Assembly: GCF_933775445.1 (NCBI RefSeq)
Contig: NW_026089419.1
Location: forward strand, 620,001-684,000
From: Argentina anserina
Lineage: Eukaryota > Streptophyta > Magnoliopsida > Rosales > Rosaceae
DNA: 64,000 nt
Reading direction: 5' to 3'
Made by a program: the position numbers and the translations under genes. Positions 13,329 to 26,100 of this stretch are shown in pieces; within the stretch, counting starts at the first letter, position 1, and each line of letters begins with the position of its first letter. The notes beneath the pieces are model-generated. The model made no database searches. It had not been told where the DNA came from and saw only the letters and a list, made by a program, of their open reading frames with translations.

Positions 13329-14044
13329 GATACTCAGTTTAAGAGAAACAAACTCCCACACTTGCAAAACTCTCAAATACAATAGAAACTCGCATCAGAA
13401 GCCTTACAGAAAGATACTCAAACGAGAAATGAAAAGATACACAATTGGAATAGTAAAGATAGGCAAACGATGTAAAGATACTCAGTTTGAAAGAAACACA
13501 CTCCCACACTTGCAAAACTCTCAAATACAATAGAAACTCTCATCAGAAGCCTTACAGAAAGATACTCAAACGAGAAATGAAAAGATACACAATTGGAATA
13601 GTAAAGATACGCAAACGATGTAAAGATACACAATTGGAATAGTAAAGATACGCAAACGATGTAAAGTTACTCAGTTTGAAAGAAACACACTCCCACACTT
13701 GCAAAACTCTCAAATACAATAGAAACTCGCATCAGAAGCCTTACAGAAAGATAGTCAAATGAGAAATGAAAAGATACACAATTGGAATAGTAAAGATACG
13801 CAAACGATGTAAAGATACACAATTGGAATAGTAAAGATACGCAAACGATGTAAAGATACTCAGTTTGAAAGAAACACACTCCCACACTTGCAAAACTCTC
13901 AAATTCAATAGAAACTCGCATCCGAAAGCCTTACAGAAAGATACTCAAACGAGAAATGAAAAGATACACAATTGGAATAGTAAAGATACGCAAACGATGT
14001 AAAGATACACAATTGGAATAGTAAAGATACGCAAACGATGTAAA
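13218..14044 (+). repeat. 827-bp duplicated segment, copy 1
   Basis: Monomers are 111, 148, 189, 189 and 190 bp. It returns to HOR-A sequence (like 2309-3135) after the transitional block and carries the private TCAAATGAG variant near 13757. Confidence 0.85.
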
Positions 14045-14155
14045 GATACTCAGTTTGAAAGAAACACACTCCCACACTTGCAAAACTCTCAAATACAATA
14101 GAAACTCGCATCAGAAGCCTTACAGAAAGATACTCAAACGAGCAAACGATGTAAA
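14045..14155 (+). repeat. 111-bp truncated monomer
   Basis: This is the fifth and last copy of the joint, 827 bp after 13218. I saw none further right. Confidence 0.92.
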
Positions 14156-14640
14156 GATACTCAGTTTAAGAGAAACAAACTCCCACACTTGCAAAACTCT
14201 CAAATACAATAGAAACTCGCATCAGAAGCCTTACAGAAAGATACTCAAACGAGAAATGAAAAGATACACAATTGGAATAGTAAAGATAGGCAAACGATGT
14301 AAAGATACTCAGTTTGAAAGAAACACACTCCCACACTTGCAAAACTCTCAAATACAATAGAAACTCTCATCAGAAGCCTTACAGAAAGATACTCAAACGA
14401 GAAATGAAAAGATACACAATTGGAATAGTAAAGATACGCAAACGATGTAAAGTTACTCAGTTTGAAAGAAACACACTCCCACACTTGCAAAACTCTCAAA
14501 TACAATAGAAACTCGCATCAGAAGCCTTACAGAAAGATAGTCAAATGAGAAATGAAAAGATACACAATTGGAATAGTAAAGATACGCAAACGATGTAAAG
14601 ATACACAATTGGAATAGTAAAGATACGCAAACGATGTAAA
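14045..14640 (+). repeat. 827-bp duplicated segment, copy 2 (shortened)
   Basis: It repeats 13218 onward as 111, 148, 148 and 189 bp. The third monomer has lost one 41-bp unit relative to copy 1. The shared TCAAATGAG variant near 14543 supports direct duplication. Confidence 0.83.
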
Positions 14641-14807
14641 GATACTCAGTTTGAAAGAAACACACTCCCACACTTGCAAAACTCTCAAATACAATAGAAA
14701 CTCGCATCAGAAGCCTTACAGAAAGATACTCAAACGAGAAATGAAAAGATACACAATTGGAATAGTAAACATACGCAAACGATGTAAAGATACGCAAACG
14801 ATGTAAA
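14641..14807 (+). repeat. 167-bp monomer class (reference copy)
   Basis: This is a 148-bp monomer with an extra 19-bp piece at its end, so the 19-bp piece is doubled. In most copies the preceding 22-bp piece ends GTAAAC rather than GTAAAG. Other starts include 16995, 21413, 24926, 29344, 31358, 32429, 34443, 35514, 37529, 38578, 40744, 41478, 44169, 45389, 45934, 46479, 46835, 47002, 47547, 48092, 48448, 54386, 56362, 58338, 60840, 61615, 62119, 62853 and 63398. I saw none before 14641. Confidence 0.9.
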
Positions 14808-15185
14808 GATACTCAGTTTGAAAGAAACACACTCCCACACTTGCAAAACTCTCAAATACAATAGAAACTCGCATCAGAAGCGTTACAGAAAGATACTCAA
14901 ACGAGAAATGAAAAGATACACAATTGGAATAGTAAAGATACGCAAACGATGTAAAGATACACAATTGGAATAGTAAAGATACGCAAACGATGTAAAGATA
15001 CTCAGTTTGAACGAAACACACTCCCAAACTTGCAAAACTCTTAAATACAATAGAAACTCGCATCAGAAGCCTTACAGAAAGATACTCAAACGAGAAATGA
15101 AAAGATACACAATTGGAATAGTAAAGATACGCAAACGATGTAAAGATACACAATTGGAATAGTAAAGATACGCAAACGATGTAAA

Positions 15186-15269
15186 GATACTCAGTTTGAA
15201 AGAAACACACTCCCACACTTGCAAAACTCTCAAATACAATAGAAACTCGCATCAGAAGCCTTACAGAAA
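15186..15269 (+). repeat. 84-bp long subunit of the monomer
   Basis: This is the only long subunit and shows no internal short-period repeat. It starts GATACTCAGTTTGAAAG and ends TTACAGAAA. Most diagnostic variants lie here: TTTGAAAG/TTTAAAAG/TTTAAGAG, CTCCCAC/CTGCCAC, CTCTCAAAT/CTCTTAAAT, ACTCGCATC/ACTCTCATC, and GCCTTAC/GCGTTAC/GCCATAC. Combinations of these identify monomer types and allow higher-order copies to be matched. Confidence 0.85.
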
Positions 15270-15292
15270 GATACTCAAACGAGAAATGAAAA
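15270..15292 (+). repeat. 23-bp subunit of the monomer
   Basis: It starts GATACTCAAACGAG and ends ATGAAAA. Its first 12 bases resemble the start of the 19-bp subunit (GATACGCAAACGA), which suggests common origin. Variants include GATAGTC (many domain A copies), AAACAAG (domains C and E), CAACCGAG (the 148-bp cassette monomer) and TCAAATGAG (near 13757 and 14543). Confidence 0.8.
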
Positions 15293-15333
15293 GATACACA
15301 ATTGGAATAGTAAAGATACGCAAACGATGTAAA
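15293..15333 (+). repeat. 41-bp unit, first copy (22 + 19 bp)
   Basis: The unit consists of a 22-bp piece (GATACACAATTGG...GTAAA) and the 19-bp piece GATACGCAAACGATGTAAA. Both begin GATAC and end GTAAA, so the 41-bp unit probably arose from duplication of a shorter ancestor. It contains the palindrome CAATTG. Its copy number (1, 2 or 3) sets the 148-, 189- and 230-bp monomer classes. Confidence 0.9.
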
Positions 15334-15374
15334 GATACACAATTGGAATAGTAAAGATACGCAAACGATGTAAA
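15334..15374 (+). repeat. 41-bp unit, second copy
   Basis: In this reference monomer it is identical to the first copy. Elsewhere the two copies carry different variants; for example the last 19-bp piece is often GATACACAAACG, while the first is usually GATACGCAAACG. The tandem copies are therefore partly independent positions within the monomer. Because 41 is not divisible by three, the two copies are read in different frames in any translation. Confidence 0.9.
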
Positions 15375-15563
15375 GATACTCAGTTTGAAAGAAACACACT
15401 CCCACACTTGCAAAACTCTCAAATACAATAGAAACTCGCATCAGAAGCCTTACAGAAAGATACTCAAACGAGAAATGAAAAGATACACAATTGGAATAGT
15501 AAAGATACGCAAACGATGTAAAGATACACAATTGGAATAGTAAAGATACGCAAACGATGTAAA

Positions 15564-16238
15564 GATACTCAGTTTGAAAGAAACACACTCCCACACTTGC
15601 AAAACTCTCAAATACAATAGAAACTCGCATCAGAAGCCATACAGAAAGATACTCAACCGAGAAATGAAAAGATACACAATTGGAATAGTAAAGATACGCA
15701 AACGATGTAAAGATACTCAGTTTAAAAGAAACAAACTCCCACACTTGCAAAACTCTCAAATACAATAGAAACTCGCATCAGAAGCCTTACAGAAAGATAC
15801 TCAAACGAGAAATGAAAAGATACACAATTGGAATAGTAAACATACGCAAACGATGTAAAGATACTCAGTTTAAAAGAAACAAACTCCCACACTTGCAAAA
15901 CTCTCAAATACAATAGAAACTCGCATCAGAAGCCTTACAGAAAAATACACAAACGAGAAATGAAAAGATACACAATTGGAATAGTAAAGATACACAAACG
16001 ATGTAAAGATACACAATTGGAATAGTAAAGATACGCAAACGATGTAAAGATACGCAGTTTGAAAGAAACACACTCCCACACTTGCAAAACTCTCAAATAC
16101 AATAGAGACTCGCATCAGAAGCCTTACAGAAAGATACTCAAACGAGAAATGAAAAGATACACAATTGGAATAGTAAAGATACGCAAACGATGTAAAAGAT
16201 ACACAATTGGAATAGTAAAGATACGCAAACGATGTAAA
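15564..16238 (+). repeat. 675-bp four-monomer cassette 148-148-189-190 (reference copy)
   Basis: The order is fixed: a 148-bp monomer with GCCATAC and CAACCGAG, a TTTAAAAG 148-bp monomer with GTAAAC, a TTTAAAAG 189-bp monomer with AGAAAAATAC, and a GATACGCAG 190-bp monomer with the extra A. Other copies start at 12353 (676 bp), 17729, 18971, 22484, 25997, 27050, 39312, 42212, 44525, 48615, 55120, 57096 and 59072. Versions without the extra A start at 20739 and 24252. Confidence 0.87.
16049..16238 (+). repeat. 190-bp monomer with extra A between 41-bp units
   Basis: The junction between the two 41-bp units reads GATGTAAAAGATAC, with four A instead of three. This second kind of 190-bp monomer was seen 19 times, with the extra A near 12985, 16195, 18360, 19602, 23115, 26628, 27681, 30747, 33832, 39943, 40133, 42843, 45156, 49246, 53017, 53776, 55751, 57727 and 59703. 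In most copies it closes the 148-148-189-190 cassette. Confidence 0.9.
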
Positions 16239-18403
16239 GATACTCAGTTTGAAAGAAACACACTCCCACACTTGCAAAACTCTCAAATACAATAGAAACT
16301 CGCATCAGAAGCCTTACAGAAAGATACTCAAACGAGAAATGAAAAGATACACAATTGGAATAGTAAAGATACGCAAACGATGTAAAGATACACAATTGGA
16401 ATAGTAAAGATACGCAAACGATGTAAAGATACTCAGTTTGAAAGAAACACACTGCCACACTTGCAAAACTCTCAAATACAATAGAAACTCGCATCAGAAG
16501 CGTTACAGAAAGATACTCAAACGAGAAATGAAAAGATACACAATTGGAATAGTAAAGATACGCAAACGATGTAAAGATACACAATTGGAATAGTAAAGAT
16601 ACGCAAACGATGTAAAGATACTCAGTTTGAAAGAAACACACTCCCACACTTGCAAAACTCTCAAATACAATAGAAACTCTCATCAGAAGCCTTACAGAAA
16701 GATACTTAAACGAGAAATGAAAAGATACACAATTGGAATAGTAAAGATACGCAAACGATGTAAAGATACACAATTGGAATAGTAAAGATACGCAAACGAT
16801 GTAAAGATACTCAGTTTGAAAGAAACACACTCCCACACTTGCAAAACTCTCAAATACAATAGAAACTCGCATCAGAAGCGTTACAGAAAGATACTCAAAC
16901 GAGAAATGAAAAGATACACAATTGGAATAGTAAAGATACGCAAACGATGTAAAGATACACAATTGGAATAGTAAAGATACACAAACGATGTAAAGATACT
17001 CAGTTTGAAAGAAACACACTCCCACACTTGCAAAACTCTCAAATACAATAGAAACTCGCATCAGAAGCCTTACAGAAAGATACTCAAACGAGAAATGAAA
17101 AGATACACAATTGGAATAGTAAACATACGCAAACGATGTAAAGATACGCAAACGATGTAAAGATACTCAGTTTGAAAGAAACACACTCCCACACTTGCAA
17201 AACTCACAAATACAATAGAAACTCGCATCAGAAGCGTTACAGAAAGATACTCAAACGAGAAATGAAAAGATACACAATTGGAATAGTAAAGATACGCAAA
17301 CGATGTAAAGATACACAATTGGAATAGTAAAGATACGCAAACGATGTAAAGATACTCAGTTTGAACGAAACACACTCCCAAACTTGCAAAACTCTTAAAT
17401 ACAATAGAAACTCGCATCAGAAGCCTTACAGAAAGATACTCAAACGAGAAATGAAAAGATACACAATTGGAATAGTAAAGATACGCAAACGATGTAAAGA
17501 TACACAATTGGAATAGTAAAGATACGCAAACGATGTAAAGATACTCAGTTTGAAAGAAACACACTCCCACACTTGCAAAACTCTCAAATACAATAGAAAC
17601 TCGCATCAGAAGCCTTACAGAAAGATACTCAAACGAGAAATGAAAAGATACACAATTGGAATAGTAAAGATACGCAAACGATGTAAAGATACACAATTGG
17701 AATAGTAAAGATACGCAAACGATGTAAAGATACTCAGTTTGAAAGAAACACACTCCCACACTTGCAAAACTCTCAAATACAATAGAAACTCGCATCAGAA
17801 GCCATACAGAAAGATACTCAACCGAGAAATGAAAAGATACACAATTGGAATAGTAAAGATACGCAAACGATGTAAAGATACTCAGTTTAAAAGAAACAAA
17901 CTCCCACACTTGCAAAACTCTCAAATACAATAGAAACTCGCATCAGAAGCCTTACAGAAAGATACTCAAACGAGAAATGAAAAGATACACAATTGGAATA
18001 GTAAACATACGCAAACGATGTAAAGATACTCAGTTTAAAAGAAACAAACTCCCACACTTGCAAAACTCTCAAATACAATAGAAACTCGCATCAGAAGCCT
18101 TACAGAAAAATACACAAACGAGAAATGAAAAGATACACAATTGGAATAGTAAAGATACACAAACGATGTAAAGATACACAATTGGAATAGTAAAGATACG
18201 CAAACGATGTAAAGATACGCAGTTTGAAAGAAACACACTCCCACACTTGCAAAACTCTCAAATACAATAGAAACTCGCATCAGAAGCCTTACAGAAAGAT
18301 ACTCAAACGAGAAATGAAAAGATACACAATTGGAATAGTAAAGATACGCAAACGATGTAAAAGATACACAATTGGAATAGTAAAGATACGCAAACGATGT
18401 AAA
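16239..18403 (+). repeat. 2165-bp HOR: 12 monomers
   Basis: Monomer lengths are 189 x4, 167, 189 x3, 148, 148, 189 and 190. This is the 11-monomer order of the 1976-bp HOR in domain F plus one extra 189-bp monomer. Its start and end share the extra-A boundary. Confidence 0.87.
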
Positions 18404-19645
18404 GATACTCAGTTTGAAAGAAACACACTCCCAGACTTGCAAAACTCTCAAATACAATAGAAACTCGCATCAGAAGCCTTACAGAAAGATACTCAAACGA
18501 GAAATGAAAAGATACACAATTGGAATAGTAAAGATACGCAAACGATGTAAAGATACACAATTGGAATAGTAAAGATACGCAAATGATGTAAAGATACTCA
18601 GTTTGAAAGAAACACACTCCCACACTTGCAAAACTCTCAAATACAATAGAAACTCGCATCAGAAGCGTTACAGAAAGATACTCAAACGAGAAATGAAAAG
18701 ATACACAATTGGAATAGTAAAGATACGCAAACGATGTAAAGATACACAATTGGAATAGTAAAGATACGCAAACGATGTAAAGATACTCAGTTTGAAAGAA
18801 ACACACTGCCACACTTGCAAAACTCTCAAATACAATAGAAACTCGCATCAGAAGCGTTACAGAAAGATACTCAAACAAGAAATGAAAAGATATACAATTG
18901 GAATAGTAAAGATACGCAAACGATGTAAAGATACACAATTGGAATAGTAAAGATACACAAACGATGTAAAGATACTCAGTTTGAAAGAAACACACTCCCA
19001 CACTTGCAAAACTCTCAAATACAATAGAAACTCGCATCAGAAGCCATACAGAAAGATACTCAACCGAGAAATGAAAAGATACACAATTGGAATAGTAAAG
19101 ATACGCAAACGATGTAAAGATACTCAGTTTAAAAGAAACAAACTCCCACACTTGCAAAACTCTCAAATACAATAGAAACTCGCATCAGAAGCCTTACAGA
19201 AAGATACTCAAACGAGAAATGAAAAGATACACAATTGGAATAGTAAACATACGCAAACGATGTAAAGATACTCAGTTTAAAAGAAACAAACTCCCACACT
19301 TGCAAAACTCTCAAATACAATAGAAACTCGCATCAGAAGCCTTACAGAAAAATACTCAAACGAGAAATGAAAAGATACACAATTGGAATAGTAAAGATAC
19401 ACAAACGATGTAAAGATACACAATTGGAATAGTAAAGATACGCAAACGATGTAAAGATACGCAGTTTGAAAGAAACACACTCCCACACTTGCAAAACTCT
19501 CAAATACAATAGAGACTCGCATCAGAAGCCTTACAGAAAGATACTCAAACGAGAAATGAAAAGATACACAATTGGAATAGTAAAGATACGCAAACGATGT
19601 AAAAGATACACAATTGGAATAGTAAAGATACGCAAACGATGTAAA
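18404..19645 (+). repeat. 1242-bp HOR: 7 monomers
   Basis: Monomer lengths are 189 x3, 148, 148, 189 and 190. It is a shortened form that lacks the 167-bp monomer and its following 189-bp monomers, but ends in the same cassette. Confidence 0.85.
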
Positions 19646-22600
19646 GATACTCAGTTTGAAAGAAACACACTCCCACACTTGCAAAACTCTCAAATACAAT
19701 AGAAACTCGCATCAGAAGCCTTACAGAAAGATACTCAAACGAGAAATGAAAAGATACACAATTGGAATAGTAAAGATACGCAAACGATGTAAAGATACAC
19801 AATTGGAATAGTAAAGATACGCAAACGATGTAAAGATACTCAGTTTGAAAGAAACACACTGCCACACTTGCAAAACTCTCAAATACAATAGAAACTCGCA
19901 TCAGAAGCGTTACAGAAAGATACTCAAACGAGAAATGAAAAGATACACAATTGGAATAGTAAAGATACGCAAACGATGTAAAGATACACAATTGGAATAG
20001 TAAAGATACACAAACGATGTAAAGATACTCAGTTTGAAAGAAACACACTCCCACACTTGCAAAACTCTCAAATACAATAGAAACTCGCATCAGAAGCCTT
20101 ACAGAAAGATACTCAAACGAGAAATGAAAAGATACACAATTGGAATAGTAAACATACGCAAATGATGTAAAGATACTCAGTTTGAAAGAAACACACTCCC
20201 ACACTTGCAAAACTCTCAAATACAATAGAAACTCGCATCAGAAGCGTTACAGAAAGATACTCAAACGAGAAATGAAAAGATACACAATTGGAATAGTAAA
20301 GATACGCAAACGATGTAAAGATACACAATTGGAATAGTAAAGATACGCAAACGATGTAAAGATACTCAGTTTGAAAGAAACACACTGCCACACTTGCAAA
20401 ACTCTCAAATACAATAGAAACTCGCATCAGAAGCGTTACAGAAAGATACTCAAACGAGAAATGAAAAGATACCCAATTGGAATAGTAAAGATACGCAAAC
20501 GATGTAAAGATACACAATTGGAATAGTAAATATACGCAAACGATGTAAAGATACTCAGTTTGAAAGAAACACACTCCCACACTTGCAAAACTCTCAAATA
20601 CAATAGAAACTCGCATCAGAAGCCTTACAGAAAGATACTCAAACGAGAAATGAAAAGATACACAATTGGAATAGTAAAGATACGCAAACGATGTAAAGAT
20701 ACACAATTAGAATAGTAAAGATACGCAAACGATGTAAAGATACTCAGTTTGAAAGAAACACACTCCCACACTTGCAAAACTCTCAAATACAATAGAAACT
20801 CGCATCAGAAGCCATACAGAAAGATACTCAACCGAGAAATGAAAAGATACACAATTGGAATAGTAAAGATACGCAAACGATGTAAAGATACTCAGTTTAA
20901 AAGAAACAAACTCCCACACTTGCAAAACTCTCAAATACAATAGAAACTCGCATCAGAAGCCTTACAGAAAGATACTCAAACGAGAAATGAAAAGATACAC
21001 AATTGGAATAGTAAACATACGCAAACGATGTAAAGATACTCAGTTTAAAAGAAACAAACTCCCACACTTGCAAAACTCTCAAATACAATAGAAACTCGCA
21101 TCAGAAGCCTTACAGAAAAATACTCAAACGAGAAATGAAAAGATACACAATTGGAATAGTAAAGATACGCAAACGATGTAAAGATACACAATTGGAATAG
21201 TAAAGATACGCAAACGATGTAAAGATACTCAGTTTGAAAGAAACACACTCCCACACTTGCAAAACTCTCAAATACAATAGAAACTCGCATCAGAAGCGTT
21301 ACAGAAAGATACTCAAACGAGAAATGAAAAGATACACAATTGGAATAGTAAAGATACGCAAACGATGTAAAGATACACAATTGGAATAGTAAAGATACAC
21401 AAACGATGTAAAGATACTCAGTTTGAAAGAAACACACTCCCACACTTGCAAAACTCTCAAATACAATAGAAACTCGCATCAGAAGCCTTACAGAAAGATA
21501 CTCAAACGAGAAATGAAAAGATACACAATTGGAATAGTAAACATACGCAAACGATGTAAAGATACGCAAACGATGTAAAGATACTCAGTTTGAAAGAAAC
21601 ACACTCCCACACTTGCAAAACTCACAAATACAATAGAAACTCGCATCAGAAGCGTTACAGAAAGATACTCAAACGAGAAATGAAAAGATACACAATTGGA
21701 ATAGTAAAGATACGCAAACGATGTAAAGATACACAATTGGAATAGTAAAGATACGCAAACGATGTAAAGATACTCAGTTTGAACGAAACACACTCCCAAA
21801 CTTGCAAAACTCTTAAATACAATAGAAACTCGCATCAGAAGCCTTACAGAAAGATACTCAAACGAGAAATGAAAAGATACACAATTGGAATAGTAAAGAT
21901 ACGCAAACGATGTAAAGATACACAATTGGAATAGTAAAGATACGCAAACGATGTAAAGATACTCAGTTTGAAAGAAACACACTCCCACACTTGCAAAACT
22001 CTCAAATACAATAGAAACTCGCATCAGAAGCCTTACAGAAAGATACTCAAACGAGAAATGAAAAGATACACAATTGGAATAGTAAAGATACGCAAACGAT
22101 GTAAAGATACACAATTGGAATAGTAAAGATACGCAAACGATGTAAAGATACTCAGTTTGAAAGAAACACACTCCCACACTTGCAAAACTCTCAAATACAA
22201 TAGAAACTCGCATCAGAAGCCATACAGAAAGATACTCAACCGAGAAATGAAAAGATACACAATTGGAATAGTAAAGATACGCAAACGATGTAAAGATACT
22301 CAGTTTAAAAGAAACAAACTCCCACACTTGCAAAACTCTCAAATACAATAGAAACTCGCATCAGAAGCCTTACAGAAAGATACTCAAACGAGAAATGAAA
22401 AGATACACAATTGGAATAGTAAAGATACGCAAACGATGTAAAGATACACAATTGGAATAGTAAAGATACACAAACGATGTAAAGATACTCAGTTTGAAAG
22501 AAACACACTCCCACACTTGCAAAACTCTCAAATACAATAGAAACTCGCATCAGAAGCCATACAGAAAGATACTCAACCGAGAAATGAAAAGATACACAAT

Positions 22601-23158
22601 TGGAATAGTAAAGATACGCAAACGATGTAAAGATACTCAGTTTAAAAGAAACAAACTCCCACACTTGCAAAACTCTCAAATACAATAGAAACTCGCATCA
22701 GAAGCCTTACAGAAAGATACTCAAACGAGAAATGAAAAGATACACAATTGGAATAGTAAACATACGCAAACGATGTAAAGATACTCAGTTTAAAAGAAAC
22801 AAACTCCCACACTTGCAAAACTCTCAAATACAATAGAAACTCGCATCAGAAGCCTTACAGAAAAATACTCAAACGAGAAATGAAAAGATACACAATTGGA
22901 ATAGTAAAGATACACAAACGATGTAAAGATACACAATTGGAATAGTAAAGATACGCAAACGATGTAAAGATACGCAGTTTGAAAGAAACACACTCCCACA
23001 CTTGCAAAACTCTCAAATACAATAGAGACTCGCATCAGAAGCCTTACAGAAAGATACTCAAACGAGAAATGAAAAGATACACAATTGGAATAGTAAAGAT
23101 ACGCAAACGATGTAAAAGATACACAATTGGAATAGTAAAGATACGCAAACGATGTAAA
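19646..23158 (+). repeat. 3513-bp HOR copy 1: 20 monomers
   Basis: It has twelve 189-bp, six 148-bp, one 167-bp and one 190-bp monomers. It is repeated directly at 23159-26671. Shared rare variants include GATACCCAATTGG (20470 and 23983), GTAAATATACGC (20527 and 24040) and AACTCACAAATAC (near 21622 and 25135). Differences noticed are at 20892/24405 (T/G) and 21784/25297 (C/A). Confidence 0.9.
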
Positions 23159-26100
23159 GATACTCAGTTTGAAAGAAACACACTCCCACACTTGCAAAAC
23201 TCTCAAATACAATAGAAACTCGCATCAGAAGCCTTACAGAAAGATACTCAAACGAGAAATGAAAAGATACACAATTGGAATAGTAAAGATACGCAAACGA
23301 TGTAAAGATACACAATTGGAATAGTAAAGATACGCAAACGATGTAAAGATACTCAGTTTGAAAGAAACACACTGCCACACTTGCAAAACTCTCAAATACA
23401 ATAGAAACTCGCATCAGAAGCGTTACAGAAAGATACTCAAACGAGAAATGAAAAGATACACAATTGGAATAGTAAAGATACGCAAACGATGTAAAGATAC
23501 ACAATTGGAATAGTAAAGATACACAAACGATGTAAAGATACTCAGTTTGAAAGAAACACACTCCCACACTTGCAAAACTCTCAAATACAATAGAAACTCG
23601 CATCAGAAGCCTTACAGAAAGATACTCAAACGAGAAATGAAAAGATACACAATTGGAATAGTAAACATACGCAAATGATGTAAAGATACTCAGTTTGAAA
23701 GAAACACACTCCCACACTTGCAAAACTCTCAAATACAATAGAAACTCGCATCAGAAGCGTTACAGAAAGATACTCAAACGAGAAATGAAAAGATACACAA
23801 TTGGAATAGTAAAGATACGCAAACGATGTAAAGATACACAATTGGAATAGTAAAGATACGCAAACGATGTAAAGATACTCAGTTTGAAAGAAACACACTG
23901 CCACACTTGCAAAACTCTCAAATACAATAGAAACTCGCATCAGAAGCGTTACAGAAAGATACTCAAACGAGAAATGAAAAGATACCCAATTGGAATAGTA
24001 AAGATACGCAAACGATGTAAAGATACACAATTGGAATAGTAAATATACGCAAACGATGTAAAGATACTCAGTTTGAAAGAAACACACTCCCACACTTGCA
24101 AAACTCTCAAATACAATAGAAACTCGCATCAGAAGCCTTACAGAAAGATACTCAAACGAGAAATGAAAAGATACACAATTGGAATAGTAAAGATACGCAA
24201 ACGATGTAAAGATACACAATTAGAATAGTAAAGATACGCAAACGATGTAAAGATACTCAGTTTGAAAGAAACACACTCCCACACTTGCAAAACTCTCAAA
24301 TACAATAGAAACTCGCATCAGAAGCCATACAGAAAGATACTCAACCGAGAAATGAAAAGATACACAATTGGAATAGTAAAGATACGCAAACGATGTAAAG
24401 ATACGCAGTTTAAAAGAAACAAACTCCCACACTTGCAAAACTCTCAAATACAATAGAAACTCGCATCAGAAGCCTTACAGAAAGATACTCAAACGAGAAA
24501 TGAAAAGATACACAATTGGAATAGTAAACATACGCAAACGATGTAAAGATACTCAGTTTAAAAGAAACAAACTCCCACACTTGCAAAACTCTCAAATACA
24601 ATAGAAACTCGCATCAGAAGCCTTACAGAAAAATACTCAAACGAGAAATGAAAAGATACACAATTGGAATAGTAAAGATACGCAAACGATGTAAAGATAC
24701 ACAATTGGAATAGTAAAGATACGCAAACGATGTAAAGATACTCAGTTTGAAAGAAACACACTCCCACACTTGCAAAACTCTCAAATACAATAGAAACTCG
24801 CATCAGAAGCGTTACAGAAAGATACTCAAACGAGAAATGAAAAGATACACAATTGGAATAGTAAAGATACGCAAACGATGTAAAGATACACAATTGGAAT
24901 AGTAAAGATACACAAACGATGTAAAGATACTCAGTTTGAAAGAAACACACTCCCACACTTGCAAAACTCTCAAATACAATAGAAACTCGCATCAGAAGCC
25001 TTACAGAAAGATACTCAAACGAGAAATGAAAAGATACACAATTGGAATAGTAAACATACGCAAACGATGTAAAGATACGCAAACGATGTAAAGATACTCA
25101 GTTTGAAAGAAACACACTCCCACACTTGCAAAACTCACAAATACAATAGAAACTCGCATCAGAAGCGTTACAGAAAGATACTCAAACGAGAAATGAAAAG
25201 ATACACAATTGGAATAGTAAAGATACGCAAACGATGTAAAGATACACAATTGGAATAGTAAAGATACGCAAACGATGTAAAGATACTCAGTTTGAAAGAA
25301 ACACACTCCCAAACTTGCAAAACTCTTAAATACAATAGAAACTCGCATCAGAAGCCTTACAGAAAGATACTCAAACGAGAAATGAAAAGATACACAATTG
25401 GAATAGTAAAGATACGCAAACGATGTAAAGATACACAATTGGAATAGTAAAGATACGCAAACGATGTAAAGATACTCAGTTTGAAAGAAACACACTCCCA
25501 CACTTGCAAAACTCTCAAATACAATAGAAACTCGCATCAGAAGCCTTACAGAAAGATACTCAAACGAGAAATGAAAAGATACACAATTGGAATAGTAAAG
25601 ATACGCAAACGATGTAAAGATACACAATTGGAATAGTAAAGATACGCAAACGATGTAAAGATACTCAGTTTGAAAGAAACACACTCCCACACTTGCAAAA
25701 CTCTCAAATACAATAGAAACTCGCATCAGAAGCCATACAGAAAGATACTCAACCGAGAAATGAAAAGATACACAATTGGAATAGTAAAGATACGCAAACG
25801 ATGTAAAGATACTCAGTTTAAAAGAAACAAACTCCCACACTTGCAAAACTCTCAAATACAATAGAAACTCGCATCAGAAGCCTTACAGAAAGATACTCAA
25901 ACGAGAAATGAAAAGATACACAATTGGAATAGTAAAGATACGCAAACGATGTAAAGATACACAATTGGAATAGTAAAGATACACAAACGATGTAAAGATA
26001 CTCAGTTTGAAAGAAACACACTCCCACACTTGCAAAACTCTCAAATACAATAGAAACTCGCATCAGAAGCCATACAGAAAGATACTCAACCGAGAAATGA

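Larger units (their letters stand above)
15186..15374 (+). repeat. Canonical 189-bp monomer (reference copy)
   Basis: This copy carries the commonest base at the variable sites. It divides into subunits of 84, 23, 22, 19, 22 and 19 bp, each starting GATA and ending AAA. I counted 89 A, 35 T, 30 G and 35 C, so G+C is about 34% and the plus strand is strongly A-rich. The length is divisible by three (63 codons) and is 18 turns of a 10.5-bp helix. The 189-bp form is the most frequent class in the window. Confidence 0.95.
14641..16238 (+). repeat. Cassette-type HOR, first copy in domain B
   Basis: Monomer lengths are 167, 189 x4, 148, 148, 189 and 190. It contains the TTTGAACGAAAC monomer at 14997, also seen at 17351, 21769, 38934, 41100, 41834, 54742, 56718 and 58694. 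It ends in the four-monomer cassette. Confidence 0.82.
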
